This document shows positions 54,011 to 61,992 of a stretch of DNA of 64,000 bases, piece after piece. Every line of letters begins with the position of its first letter. Position 1 is the stretch's first letter. Under the pieces are notes generated by a model. The model had not been told where the DNA came from and made no database searches. It was given only the letters and a program-made list of their open reading frames with translations. The translations under genes were made by a program, and so were the position numbers. The DNA is from UBA1231 sp045652765 (GTDB taxonomy: Bacteria; Bacillota_I; Bacilli_A; ML615J-28; CAG-313): contig JAZOLG010000020.1 in the NCBI GenBank assembly GCA_045652765.1, positions 71,226-135,225 of the forward strand, given 5' to 3'.

Positions 54011-54040
54011 ATCATATCACGAAGTATTAATAAACGTCAA
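54011..54040 (-). promoter_or_regulatory. Promoter of the padR-HAAS-DUF4097 operon
   Basis: On the - strand TTGACG (54040-54035), 18-base spacer, TATGAT (54016-54011) with TGA extended -10. Confidence 0.65.
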
Positions 54041-54074
54041 ATCAAAAGATAAGATTAAATACTTTAAAGATTAG

Positions 54075-54103
54075 TTGAATTAATCAAGAAAATAGTGTAT
54101 AAT
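54075..54103 (+). promoter_or_regulatory. Promoter of the AEC transporter gene
   Basis: TTGAAT (54075-54080), 17-base spacer, TATAAT (54098-54103). Confidence 0.7.
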
Positions 54104-54132
54104 AAATAAGTAAAGAATCTAAGGAGTACCTT

Positions 54133-55188
54133 ATGTTAGATGTAATTAAAGAAATTTTAACAGACAATAATTTCATAGGTGCAATTTTTTCTGCACTAGC
54201 ATTTATCTTTATTGGCTTTATTTTAAGACATAAAAATATTATTACTAAAGATACAAAAAAAGCCTTAACTTTCATATTATTAAATATTACTTTACCAGCA
54301 ATGGCATTTTGTGCTTTTATGACTGATTTTAGTAAAGAATCATTTAAAGAGAATATTTTGGTCTTTTTGTTATCTTTTGTATTTTATGTTTTATTAGTAT
54401 TTATTGGTAAAATAATATATATTAAAAAACCAAAAGAAGATCGTAATATATATGCTTTATTTGTTTCGATTGGTCAAATTACTTTCTTTACGATACCAAT
54501 TCTACATGCAATTTATAACGGTATTTCAGAATTTTTAATTCCAGCTAATATGATGACTTTATCATTCAGAATAATGTTATATATATATTGTTACATGAAA
54601 ATGGCTAGACTTAAACTAAATAAAGAGAGCTTAAAAGAGTCTTTAAAAAAGATTGCATTAAATCCAATTATGATTTGTATGATAGTTGGTTTGATTATAT
54701 GGGTAACTCAAGGTATAATGCCGAAAGTTACAATTAATTTAAAAGAATATTCAATCTTTAGAATTGATCAAACACTGTCTAGTATATATATGTTTATTAA
54801 AATGGCATCTAATCTAACAACACCACTTGCGATGATCGTAATTGGATCTATTTTAGGAGATGCTCAAATCAAAGATGCATTACTTGATAAAAATGCTTGG
54901 ATTAGTGCGGTATTAAAAACTTTAGTTTTACCACTATTAGTTTTACTAATTATAACAGGGTTACAAGCATTAAAATTAATTCATTTTAATGAATATAGTT
55001 TAGCTGTATTAGTGTTAGGGTATAGCGCACCTGTATCGGCAGTACTTAGTACATACGCAACAAGATTTAAAAATCATGATCAAATGGCAGGAAGAGTTTG
55101 CCTATTATCGATTATTTTAAGTGTAATAGCCTTCCCACTATTATTTATCTTAGTTAAATATTTTTCAACGTTTAGTATATTTATGTAA
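54133..55188 (+). CDS. AEC-family (auxin efflux carrier-like) transporter
   Basis: 351 residues with about ten membrane helices in two inverted halves. The first half has FIFIGFILRHKNIITKDT and LLNITLPAMAF; the second has PLAMIVIGSILGD and VLGYSAPVSAVLSTYATRF. These match the AEC family, whose bacterial members move malate, other organic acids or similar small anions. The substrate is not deducible. It is a single gene with its own promoter and terminator, between the padR operon and the XRE gene, with no clear link to the wall-sugar locus. A ribosome binding site AAGGAG is at 54121-54126. Confidence 0.88.
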   Translation: MLDVIKEILTDNNFIGAIFSALAFIFIGFILRHKNIITKDTKKALTFILLNITLPAMAFCAFMTDFSKESFKENILVFLLSFVFYVLLVFIGKIIYIKKPKEDRNIYALFVSIGQITFFTIPILHAIYNGISEFLIPANMMTLSFRIMLYIYCYMKMARLKLNKESLKESLKKIALNPIMICMIVGLIIWVTQGIMPKVTINLKEYSIFRIDQTLSSIYMFIKMASNLTTPLAMIVIGSILGDAQIKDALLDKNAWISAVLKTLVLPLLVLLIITGLQALKLIHFNEYSLAVLVLGYSAPVSAVLSTYATRFKNHDQMAGRVCLLSIILSVIAFPLLFILVKYFSTFSIFM

Positions 55189-55189
55189 A

Positions 55190-55230
55190 AAAAGAACGCT
55201 GACAGTTATTCTGTCGACGTTCTTTTTATT
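55190..55230. terminator. Terminator between the AEC and XRE genes
   Basis: AAAGAACG and GACAG pair with CTGTC and CGTTCTTT around a 2-base internal mismatch, with T-run after and A-run before. It serves the AEC gene and may also serve the convergent XRE gene. Confidence 0.75.
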
Positions 55231-55273
55231 TTATAAAAGTTAGGTAAAATAATTATAAAATTTACTTTAATAT

Positions 55274-55882
55274 TTACTTCTTCAATACTTTCTTACACCA
55301 AGATCGTTTATTGCATTTAGGGCACTTCAAATATCTTGTAGTTCCTCTGTGCATTGCGTTAAGCACTTGTTTATATGTTGGCACTATTTCGTAACCACAG
55401 TGTTTACATTTATAGGCGCCTACACTAACTTCAAGTTTTAATGCATAAAAACATGGTATTAAAAAAACTACACAAAGCGAAAGTATTGCGACAAGCATCC
55501 AAGGACCTTCTTCCATAAAACATGCAATAAGTGCTAAACCTCCAATTAATCCAACAATACTAACGCTCATGATTATCCACATTGCATTCCAGATAATTTT
55601 ATTTTTCTTTTCTATTTCTTTGGCCATATCAAGTAATAGTAATTCATTATTTGTTTCGTTGTTTTCCATATTGTTTTTCTCTCCTGTTAATAATTCATTT
55701 ACGGTGATTCCAAGAATATCACAAAGTTCTAGCATAATCGATGTATCAGGCATAGCAATCCCACGTTCCCATTTTGATATTGCTTTATCAGTGATACCAA
55801 GTTTTTCTGAAAGTTGTAGTTGTGTTATATTTATTTTTTTTCTTCTTTCAGCAATAAATTTTCCAATCTTAATTTGATCCAT
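55274..55882 (-). CDS. XRE-type regulator fused to membrane helices and a zinc ribbon
   Basis: 202 residues. The helix-turn-helix (about 6-60) includes NITQLQLSEKLGITDKAISK and WERGIAMPDTSIMLELCDIL. A linker leads to two hydrophobic helices (about 97-147). The C-terminal zinc ribbon has CKHCG (about 160-164) and CPKCNKRSWC (about 186-195). The protein may tether a DNA-binding head to the membrane and sense redox or metal state through the ribbon. Similar fusions occur in gut Bacillota, with unknown signals. AGGAGGG precedes the ATG. A GC-rich near-palindrome at 55931-55943 is its possible operator. Confidence 0.82.
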   Translation of the reverse strand: MDQIKIGKFIAERRKKINITQLQLSEKLGITDKAISKWERGIAMPDTSIMLELCDILGITVNELLTGEKNNMENNETNNELLLLDMAKEIEKKNKIIWNAMWIIMSVSIVGLIGGLALIACFMEEGPWMLVAILSLCVVFLIPCFYALKLEVSVGAYKCKHCGYEIVPTYKQVLNAMHRGTTRYLKCPKCNKRSWCKKVLKK

Positions 55883-55930
55883 AGTTACCCTCCTTCGTAT
55901 ATATTATAGCCTGTTTATTTAAAAATGTAC

Positions 55931-55943
55931 ACCTACCGGTGGT
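55931..55943. promoter_or_regulatory. Candidate operator of the XRE gene
   Basis: ACCTACCGGTGGT is palindromic at 11 of 13 positions and conspicuously GC-rich in AT-rich surroundings. It lies about 50 bases upstream of the XRE start codon, just upstream of a TATAAT-like -10 on the - strand (near 55910). Autoregulation is inferred. Confidence 0.4.
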
Positions 55944-56028
55944 TTAGTAGTGAAAAATTTTTCATTAATTGTCTGTGTAGTTAGATATATTTTCTGATAT
56001 TATGTTCCTCACATTAATTATAACATAA

Positions 56029-56058
56029 AATGGCAGAGATATACTTTACTCTGCCATT
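56029..56058 (-). terminator. Terminator of trpS
   Basis: Perfect 10-bp stem AATGGCAGAG / CTCTGCCATT with 10-base loop. On the - strand it is followed by TTTATGTT. It lies 50 bases past the trpS stop. Confidence 0.75.
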
Positions 56059-56107
56059 CATATAAACCAATTTTTATATTTCATTGATACCATTAGAAGG
56101 AAGTTTA

Positions 56108-57106
56108 TTATTTTCTACCAATACCCATTTTTCTTTTCATTTTACTTAAAGTCTTTTGAGCTAAGTATGAAGCTTTAGTAGCACCTTCTGTTAATATTTC
56201 ATCAAGTTCTTTGCTATTTAAAATTTGATAATATCTTTCTTGAATAGGTTTTAAATGTTCAACTAACATATCAGCAAGATCTTTTTTAAATACACCATAT
56301 CCAACACCGTTATAGGCTTTTTCAATTCCTTCCATGGAAAGACCACTTATACATGACATAATTGTCATAAGGTTAGATATACCTGGTTTATTAACTAAAT
56401 CATATTTAATAATTCCATCACTATCTGTTACTGCGCTAGCAATTTTCTTTCTAATTACATTTTCTTCATCTAGTAAGAAAATTGAAGCTTTTTCAAGTGG
56501 ATCTGATTTTGACATTTTCTTAGTTGGATCTTGAAGTGACATAATACGTGCACCAACTTTTTGAATTAATGGTTCAGGCACTTTAAATGTATCACTATAT
56601 CTTGAATTAAAACGTTCAGCAAGATTTCTTGAAAGTTCTAAATGTTGTTTTTGGTCTTCACCAACAGGAACATAATCACTGTTATAAAGTAAAATATCTC
56701 CTGCCATAAGTACAGGGTAAGTTAGTAGAGCACTTGATACACCTGTTGTTTGTTTTTGCATTTTGTCTTTGTATTGAGTCATTCTTTCAAGTTCGCCAAT
56801 ATATGTCATTGTTTGAAGAAGATATCCAATTTCCGCATGTTCTCTTACTTCGGATTGAATAAATAAAGTTGTCTTTTCTCTTTCTAATCCACAAGCTAAA
56901 TAGATTGCGGCTAATTGTTTTATTGAATCTCTTAAATGTTTTGGTTCTTGATAAACAGTTATTGCGTGTAAGTCCGCAATAAATACTAAAATATTTGTGT
57001 CATCATCAGCTTGATTTTGAAGTTGCACAAAATTCTTAATTGCACCTAAGTAATTACCTAATGTAATTTTACCTGATGGTTGAATTCCTGATAATATTGT
57101 TTTCAT
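56108..57106 (-). CDS. trpS: Tryptophanyl-tRNA synthetase
   Basis: 332-residue class I synthetase that charges tRNA-Trp. The N-terminal LSGIQPSGKITLGNYLGA (about 5-22) holds the HIGH-type motif, here with Thr in place of the usual His (TLGNY). GEDQKQHLELSR and the loop KKMSKSDP (about 193-200) follow. The length is typical. AGGAGG precedes the ATG. It is preceded by a complete T-box leader with its own promoter, so expression should rise when uncharged tRNA-Trp accumulates. It is a single-gene transcript with a terminator at 56029-56058. Confidence 0.97.
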   Translation of the reverse strand: MKTILSGIQPSGKITLGNYLGAIKNFVQLQNQADDDTNILVFIADLHAITVYQEPKHLRDSIKQLAAIYLACGLEREKTTLFIQSEVREHAEIGYLLQTMTYIGELERMTQYKDKMQKQTTGVSSALLTYPVLMAGDILLYNSDYVPVGEDQKQHLELSRNLAERFNSRYSDTFKVPEPLIQKVGARIMSLQDPTKKMSKSDPLEKASIFLLDEENVIRKKIASAVTDSDGIIKYDLVNKPGISNLMTIMSCISGLSMEGIEKAYNGVGYGVFKKDLADMLVEHLKPIQERYYQILNSKELDEILTEGATKASYLAQKTLSKMKRKMGIGRK

Positions 57107-57120
57107 ATATACCTCCTAAT

Positions 57121-57335
57121 AAAAAAAGTCCTTAGGTCAAAAAAACCTAAGGACGAATATCTCGTGGTGCCACCTTAATTTAGCTTAAAAAATTTAAGCC
57201 CTCAATCTGTTAACGCCAGAGTACGGAATTACTTCACATCATAAGTCCCATTCATTAAAGACGCCTTATAGCATTCCCACTATCTGCTACTCACTTTTAA
57301 TTAAATCTTTAATTACTATTCTTAATCTTTTGCTT
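57121..57335 (-). ncRNA. T-box leader of trpS (Trp specifier)
   Basis: On the - strand the leader has the T-box core AAGGTGGCACCACGAG (57176-57161). It is followed by a terminator with stem GTCCTTAGGT / ACCTAAGGAC and T7 (to 57121). The T-box bases can pair with the terminator's 5' side region to form the antiterminator. The Stem I region reaches from about 57305, and TGG at 57250-57248 in its 3' side is the likely specifier codon, matching the trpS gene. Confidence 0.9.
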
Positions 57336-57341
57336 TAGTAT

Positions 57342-57370
57342 ATTATATATTTAATTTTATAAAAAGTCAA
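57342..57370 (-). promoter_or_regulatory. Promoter of the T-box-trpS transcript
   Basis: On the - strand TTGACT (57370-57365), 17-base spacer, TATAAT (57347-57342). The -35 box ends only four bases after the stop of the upstream GH5 gene. Confidence 0.82.
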
Positions 57371-57373
57371 GAT

Positions 57374-58750
57374 TTACGCTAAACCAGATTTTTGTCGATA
57401 CCAATTTTTTAAATAGATTCCCCATTCTCTTAAATTATCATCTGATACATCATCCATAATAGAGCTATATTTCTTAAATATTGAAGAAGAACATGCACTA
57501 TTTGATATGTTCCAAGCTACATAACTTATGTTTCTAGAATCTAAAACTGTTTTCCAAGCATCACCATTAGTTGTACTTATTGGACCATCACCATCAGAAT
57601 TCATAAAGCCAAATTCACTAATAAACACTGGAAAACCAGCATCATAGGCGTTTTCTACTTGGGTAGTACGTCGATGATCTCTTGCGTAAAAATGATATGT
57701 GTACATAATATTATCATATCCTACAAGTGGATCTTTCATAACAGAATTTAAATCGGCAGTCCAACGTGGATTTCCGACTAATATTATTCCATCTGAATTC
57801 GAACGAATACATGGAATGATTTCATTTGCATATTTTTTACAGTCTGCCCAAGTTGTTGATCCGTTTGGTTCATTCATAATTTCAAATAAAATATTATCTT
57901 GATCTTTGTAATAGTTAGATATATAACTAAAAAACTCTTTTGATTCTTCTAAATATGTTAATGGGTTTTTATCTAATGGATCGATTGCTCCAACCATATG
58001 CCAGTCAACAATAACATATAAACCGAGTTTTGTTGCGGCATCGATTCCTTCATGTAAATCTTCAAGCATTTGTTTTTTCACAATTTCTCCACCAGTACAA
58101 TAACCAGCCTCAGACGTAGTTAAAGCAAAACGCACTATATTAATACCAAATTCACTTGTGATAGCCGCAAGCGTATTAAGATTACAATATTGTCCAAACC
58201 ATTGTATACCATGGGTACTTAATCCATACAATTGAAACTTTTCGCCATATTGATTAACAAGATCAGGTCCAACAACACTTAATTTGCCATTATAATGATA
58301 ATTATTAGAAAGGTATGTATAACTTTTAATAACTTCATCACATCTGCCACAGTGTAAATCTCTTGATCCAATTGTTGATGCGCTAGGTAAAGCAGTTATA
58401 TTTAGTTTACCATTGATGTGACCGAGTGAATTAGTAGTTGTCTCATAACTATAAGCACACTTTTTACAAGTATGTTTTTCTAAACCATTTTCAGTACAAG
58501 TTGGCTCAGATAAAACTTGAATATCATATTCATGGTAATTCATATAAGTTTCTTCAGTCAAAATTGAATTACAAATTAAACACATTTGAACGCGCTTATT
58601 TCTCCCACAAACAATTGGTTCTACATCTTGCCAATCAGAAACATTTTGTTCACAAATATGTTTGCTATCATCTGGAACATTTGGTTCATTACAACCAATT
58701 AACAAACATCCAAAATAAAATAAAAAACAAATAATAAAAAATTTTTTCAA
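57374..58750 (-). CDS. GH5-type cellulase/endoglucanase-like lipoprotein
   Basis: 458 residues. The signal peptide ends in the lipobox LIGC (Cys20). Residues about 30-130 hold Cys-rich motifs of the CxxC kind (VQMCLICN, HTCKKCAYSYETTT, LHCGRCDEV). The GH5 barrel (about 150-440) has YGLSTHGIQWFG, FEIMNEPNG with the acid/base Glu and FISEFGFMNSDG with the nucleophile Glu. Members hydrolyse beta-1,4-glucans, and here the glycan is not known. It starts with TTG at 58750, with AAAGGA about 11 bases upstream and no ATG in the signal peptide region. No terminator separates it from the trpS promoter. Confidence 0.88.
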   Translation of the reverse strand: MKKFFIICFLFYFGCLLIGCNEPNVPDDSKHICEQNVSDWQDVEPIVCGRNKRVQMCLICNSILTEETYMNYHEYDIQVLSEPTCTENGLEKHTCKKCAYSYETTTNSLGHINGKLNITALPSASTIGSRDLHCGRCDEVIKSYTYLSNNYHYNGKLSVVGPDLVNQYGEKFQLYGLSTHGIQWFGQYCNLNTLAAITSEFGINIVRFALTTSEAGYCTGGEIVKKQMLEDLHEGIDAATKLGLYVIVDWHMVGAIDPLDKNPLTYLEESKEFFSYISNYYKDQDNILFEIMNEPNGSTTWADCKKYANEIIPCIRSNSDGIILVGNPRWTADLNSVMKDPLVGYDNIMYTYHFYARDHRRTTQVENAYDAGFPVFISEFGFMNSDGDGPISTTNGDAWKTVLDSRNISYVAWNISNSACSSSIFKKYSSIMDDVSDDNLREWGIYLKNWYRQKSGLA

Positions 58751-58882
58751 TTTAGTTTATATCCTTTCCAGAATTTTCCCTCATATATATAATTAGTATA
58801 ACAAATAAAAGAAACATTGTCAAAATATTTTTTTTAAAAAATAAAAAAAATTACTAAAGTTTAGTAAATTTCAAAAAAACTC

Positions 58883-58911
58883 TTGCTATTTGTTGAAAAA
58901 TATGATAAAAT
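58883..58911 (+). promoter_or_regulatory. Promoter of spx
   Basis: TTGCTA (58883-58888), 17-base spacer, TAAAAT (58906-58911) with TGA extended -10. Confidence 0.65.
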
Positions 58912-58952
58912 AGAAAAGTAAGAAGATATATATAGTATTGGAGGCGAATTCA

Positions 58953-59360
58953 GTGATTCAAATATACACAACACCAAGCTGCGCATCATGTAGAAAAGCC
59001 AAAAAATGGTTTGATCAATATAAAATACCATATTCAGAAAAAAATATATTTAGCATCAAACTTAGTAAAGAAGATATTTTTAAAATGTTAGCTAATAGTG
59101 AAAATGGCTTTGAAGATATTATTTCTACAAGATCTAAAGTTTTTAAAGAAAAACATTTAGAACCAGATAATATGTCTATTCATGAGTTAGTAAACTTCAT
59201 TATTGAAAATCCTAGTGTTTTAAAAAGACCAATCATAATTAATGAAAATGAATTACAAGTAGGCTATAACAATGAAGATATCACAATATTCTTACCAAAA
59301 GAATTAAGAAATCGTGAATGCTTCAGTGGATTTGATAATAACTCATTAGAAGATGAATAA
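58953..59360 (+). CDS. spx: Redox-responsive regulator Spx
   Basis: ArsC-fold protein of 135 residues that binds the alpha C-terminal domain of RNA polymerase and switches on thiol-stress genes. The redox CxxC is Cys10-Ala-Ser-Cys13 in TTPSCASCRKAKKWF. ISTRSKVFK, LKRPIIIN and QVGYNNEDI are conserved. The start is GTG 58953 with GGAGG eight bases upstream. The in-frame TTG at 58938 would place the ribosome binding site inside the gene. An ArsC reductase is unlikely, because CxxC and the C-terminal pattern are those of Spx. The downstream CYTH and RluA genes recall the Bacillus spx-yjbK-yjbO region. Confidence 0.9.
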   Translation: MIQIYTTPSCASCRKAKKWFDQYKIPYSEKNIFSIKLSKEDIFKMLANSENGFEDIISTRSKVFKEKHLEPDNMSIHELVNFIIENPSVLKRPIIINENELQVGYNNEDITIFLPKELRNRECFSGFDNNSLEDE

Positions 59361-59365
59361 AAAAG

Positions 59366-59406
59366 AAAAGAGCTTATTGACGCTTTAAAGCGTTGTAAGC
59401 TCTTTT
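59366..59406. terminator. Bidirectional terminator overlapping the CYTH gene end
   Basis: AAAAGAGCTTA (59366-59376) pairs with TAAGCTCTTTT (59396-59406), 11 bp, enclosing the small palindrome CGCTTTAAAGCG. The - strand copy includes the stop codon and the last codons of the CYTH gene; the + strand copy follows spx. Confidence 0.82.
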
Positions 59407-59940
59407 AATTTTAGTTTCACCTTTTTTATAAATAATACCAAGTTCTTTAACTGTTTCAACAAAATCTTTTTTACCAAGATCTCTTGTTGATGCTTGGAAT
59501 TCAAGTTCATAATCTGTTTCTCCAAGGTATTCGCATTTATCAATCGCAAGAACACCATGCTTGTGCGGGAAGAAAATTCTAAATGTTGATAAACTCATAT
59601 AGTTAACAATTTTCTGTCCTTTTATAAGTTCACCAATTTCTGCTTGAATTTCAAGAGATGGAATAACACCTTCAGTAACAAATTTATTAAATTCTTCTTC
59701 AGTAATAAAATTTGTAAGTTCTACTTTTGTATATCCTTTTTTTCTTCTTAAAGTAATTTCATAACGTTCACGTTTTCTAACACGAAGAACAACTTCAGCT
59801 GCTTTTAATGTAAAACGTGAAGTATCAAAGTAGTAATTAATTTGTAAGTTTGAAGGTTTATCATTATACATTTCTGCAAGTTTATTATATTCATTTTTTG
59901 ACAATAATGTTCTAAATGAAACTTCTAATTCTTTCGCCAT
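59374..59940 (-). CDS. CYTH-domain protein (YjbK-like)
   Basis: 188 residues from ATG 59940, which has GGAGG upstream. The ATG four codons earlier would put that site in the coding region. The CYTH fold shows the N-terminal ELEVSF (a variant of the ExExK signature), YYFDT, LRVRKRERYEITLRRKKG and ELEFQ, with alternating charged residues lining the tunnel that binds triphosphates. Members hydrolyse inorganic triphosphate or thiamine triphosphate. The Bacillus relative YjbK is encoded near spx, as here. The usual neighbours, a GTP pyrophosphokinase and an NAD kinase, are missing between it and rluA. Confidence 0.85.
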   Translation of the reverse strand: MAKELEVSFRTLLSKNEYNKLAEMYNDKPSNLQINYYFDTSRFTLKAAEVVLRVRKRERYEITLRRKKGYTKVELTNFITEEEFNKFVTEGVIPSLEIQAEIGELIKGQKIVNYMSLSTFRIFFPHKHGVLAIDKCEYLGETDYELEFQASTRDLGKKDFVETVKELGIIYKKGETKIKRAYNALKRQ

Positions 59941-60053
59941 AAGTGCCTCCATTTTTAACTACTTGTATTATACACGAAAACTTTTAAAAATCAAGTATAT
60001 GTATAAAAAAACCAAAAAATGTCAAAAAGTGATATAATATTAGTGGTGATAGA

Positions 60054-60893
60054 ATGATATTAAAATATAACATAGAAAACGATATAACAATTAAAGAATA
60101 TTTAGATAAAAGAATAACTCAAAGGCTTTTTAAAGTTTTAAGCAATAATCCCAATAGTTTTATTGTTAATAATCAAATTGTAAAAAACTATTACTTATTA
60201 AAAGCGGGTGATACTTTAGAAATAGTTATACCTGTTATTGATTCTTCCCATATTATACCTACTAATAAAAAATTCGAAATACTTTATGAAGATGAATATT
60301 TATTAATAATTGATAAAGAAAAGGATATTGCAAGTATTCCTACTAGAAATCATTATACTAATTCACTTGCTAATTATGTACGTAGTTATTATTTACAAAA
60401 AGGAATTTCATCAGGAATTCATTTTGTTAATAGACTAGATATGGCAACATCTGGTATTATTGTGGTTGCGAAAAACATATATATAGCAGAGATAATGAAA
60501 GAAGCTATCTTAACTAAAAAATATATATTACTAGTTCATGGAAATATTCAAGAAAATGGTAAGATTATAACTGGTATTGAAAAAGAAGAAGGAAGTATTA
60601 TTAAAAGAACTATAAGTAGTAAAAATAATGCCATTACAACATATGAAGTTATTCAAGAATTTAGTGATAAAACATTAATTAACGCAACACTTGTAACTGG
60701 CAAGACTCATCAACTAAGAGTACATTTTTCATCTATTGATCATCCTATTGTTGGTGATAAATTATATGGAAACGATGATGAAAGTTTTTTACATCTTCAT
60801 AGTGCATTTTTGGAATTTATCCATCCAATAACAAAAAAAAGAGTAGAAATTACTTCTACTCCTTCATGGAACTTTTTAGAATCTGATCGATAA
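60054..60893 (+). CDS. RluA-family 23S rRNA pseudouridine synthase
   Basis: 279 residues. The catalytic motif is NRLDMATSG with Asp129 as nucleophile. An N-terminal S4-like segment (about 10-60) contains SFIVNNQIVKNYYLLKAGDT. GKTHQLRVHFSSIDHPIVGD and a C-terminal HSAFLEFIHP are also conserved. It converts uridines in rRNA (RluD/YjbO-like) in the cytosol. An extended -10 (TGATATAAT, ending 60038) and GGTGAT precede the ATG. Its last 38 bases overlap the clpP gene tail to tail, and the clpP terminator lies within this gene. Confidence 0.93.
   Translation: MILKYNIENDITIKEYLDKRITQRLFKVLSNNPNSFIVNNQIVKNYYLLKAGDTLEIVIPVIDSSHIIPTNKKFEILYEDEYLLIIDKEKDIASIPTRNHYTNSLANYVRSYYLQKGISSGIHFVNRLDMATSGIIVVAKNIYIAEIMKEAILTKKYILLVHGNIQENGKIITGIEKEEGSIIKRTISSKNNAITTYEVIQEFSDKTLINATLVTGKTHQLRVHFSSIDHPIVGDKLYGNDDESFLHLHSAFLEFIHPITKKRVEITSTPSWNFLESDR
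60833..60861 (-). terminator. Terminator of clpP inside the rluA coding end
   Basis: On the - strand GAGTAGAA (60861-60854) pairs with TTCTACTC (60848-60841), 5-base loop, followed by T8. The left arm includes the clpP stop codon TAG. Confidence 0.83.
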
Positions 60894-61437
60894 TTCCATA
60901 TGATTTTGCTTCCGAGGCTGTCATATAGAAATCGCGTTCAGAATCAGCTTCAATTTTGTCTATAGATTGTTTTGTCTTAAAGGCTAATATTTCATTTAGC
61001 CTTTTTTTCGTTTTAATAATTTCTTCAGCAACAATCATAATATCACTTGCCTGACCTTCACTTTTGCCAAGTGGTTGATGAATCATTATTTTAGTATTTT
61101 CAAGAGCATAACGTTTATTACCAGTAGCAAGTAAAAAAGCACCTAGGCTTGCGCATAAACCCATGCCAATAGTAATAACTTCACATTTAATATAATTGAT
61201 GACATCATAAATTGCAAGGCCTGCAGTAACTGAACCACCTGGTGAGTTAATGTAAATATAGATAGCATCAGTCGATGTACTTTCTAAATATAGCATTTGT
61301 GCAATCACACTAGCAGATGTTAAATCATTGATTTCACCAAAAATTAAAATAATTCGATCTTGTAAAAGTCTAGAATAAATATCATAGCTTCTTTCACCAC
61401 GCGATGTTTTTTCAATAACATAAGGTGTTAAGTTCAT
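60856..61437 (-). CDS. clpP: ATP-dependent Clp protease proteolytic subunit
   Basis: 193-residue serine peptidase that forms the barrel of the Clp protease and degrades proteins delivered by ClpX or ClpC. The catalytic triad is Ser97 (GLCASLGAF), His120 (IMIHQPLG) and Asp169 (SERDF), close to the canonical 97/122/171. INSPGGSVTAG forms the oxyanion-side strand. GLCAS replaces the usual GQAAS or GMAAS in front of the serine. GGAGGT precedes the ATG at 61437. As Spx is a ClpXP substrate in Bacillus, the nearness of both genes is of note. It overlaps rluA tail to tail by 38 bases. Confidence 0.96.
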   Translation of the reverse strand: MNLTPYVIEKTSRGERSYDIYSRLLQDRIILIFGEINDLTSASVIAQMLYLESTSTDAIYIYINSPGGSVTAGLAIYDVINYIKCEVITIGMGLCASLGAFLLATGNKRYALENTKIMIHQPLGKSEGQASDIMIVAEEIIKTKKRLNEILAFKTKQSIDKIEADSERDFYMTASEAKSYGIIDQILKSSMKE

Positions 61438-61550
61438 ATATATACCTCCACATAAATTATATATATATTAAGTGTAAAAAAATATCATAATTTGGTAATA
61501 ACACAAACAAATTATAAATACAAGAATAGATTAATATAGGAGGTGAAAAA

Positions 61551-61832
61551 ATGAATAATCAATTTGGCTTTCCAAATTTCATGAACAATCAAAATAACAA
61601 CAACAATCAATGTTGTAAACCAGAATGTCCTACAATCTATAAAGAATGTCCACCAATTATGACATGTTCTAAACAAGTAATTGATCAATATCATGTTACA
61701 AAACAACCATATATTCATACATATCATACTGAAGTTGTACATCATCATGTTGTAGAAAATGAATTTATTCCTAAATTCACATGTAGTGAAGTTCATGTTA
61801 ATGAACCAACTGTTTGTCGTAATCAAGGGTAA
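61551..61832 (+). CDS. Small His/Cys/Tyr-rich protein, CotD-like spore coat candidate
   Basis: 93 residues with no signal peptide. It begins with an Asn/Gln-rich stretch (MNNQFGFPNFMNNQNNNNNQ), then Cys-Pro motifs (CCKPECP, ECPPIMTC), then a His-rich part (YIHTYHTEVVHHHVV). This composition and order recall the Bacillus inner-coat protein CotD, a cross-linkable coat component. AGGAGGTG gives a very strong ribosome binding site. A terminator follows. No promoter of a sporulation type could be read with confidence. A metal-binding surface protein in a non-sporulating relative is the alternative. Confidence 0.65.
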   Translation: MNNQFGFPNFMNNQNNNNNQCCKPECPTIYKECPPIMTCSKQVIDQYHVTKQPYIHTYHTEVVHHHVVENEFIPKFTCSEVHVNEPTVCRNQG

Positions 61833-61835
61833 TAG

Positions 61836-61863
61836 AAAAGGTCCAGAAAATGGACCTTTTTTC
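61836..61863 (+). terminator. Terminator of the CotD-like gene
   Basis: Perfect 10-bp stem AAAAGGTCCA / TGGACCTTTT (61836-61845 with 61851-61860), 5-base loop, T-run. Confidence 0.88.
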
Positions 61864-61925
61864 TACAATTATAAAGCTACGGTTTAATTTCTAGACATAT
61901 AACTACGGCTTTTTTACACTATTAG

Positions 61926-61954
61926 TTGTAAAACTTATAAAAAAATAGTATAAT
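61926..61954 (+). promoter_or_regulatory. Promoter of the repeat lipoprotein gene
   Basis: TTGTAA (61926-61931), 17-base spacer, TATAAT (61949-61954). Transcription should start near 61961. Confidence 0.7.
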
Positions 61955-61974
61955 AAGTAAGAAAAGAGATGTAA

Positions 61975-61992
61975 AAAAAGGTATACCTTTTT
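61975..61992. promoter_or_regulatory. Perfect 18-bp palindrome in the leader of the repeat lipoprotein gene
   Basis: AAAAAGGTATACCTTTTT lies between the predicted transcription start and the GGAGGA ribosome binding site. The position fits a repressor operator. The binding protein is unknown. Confidence 0.5.
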
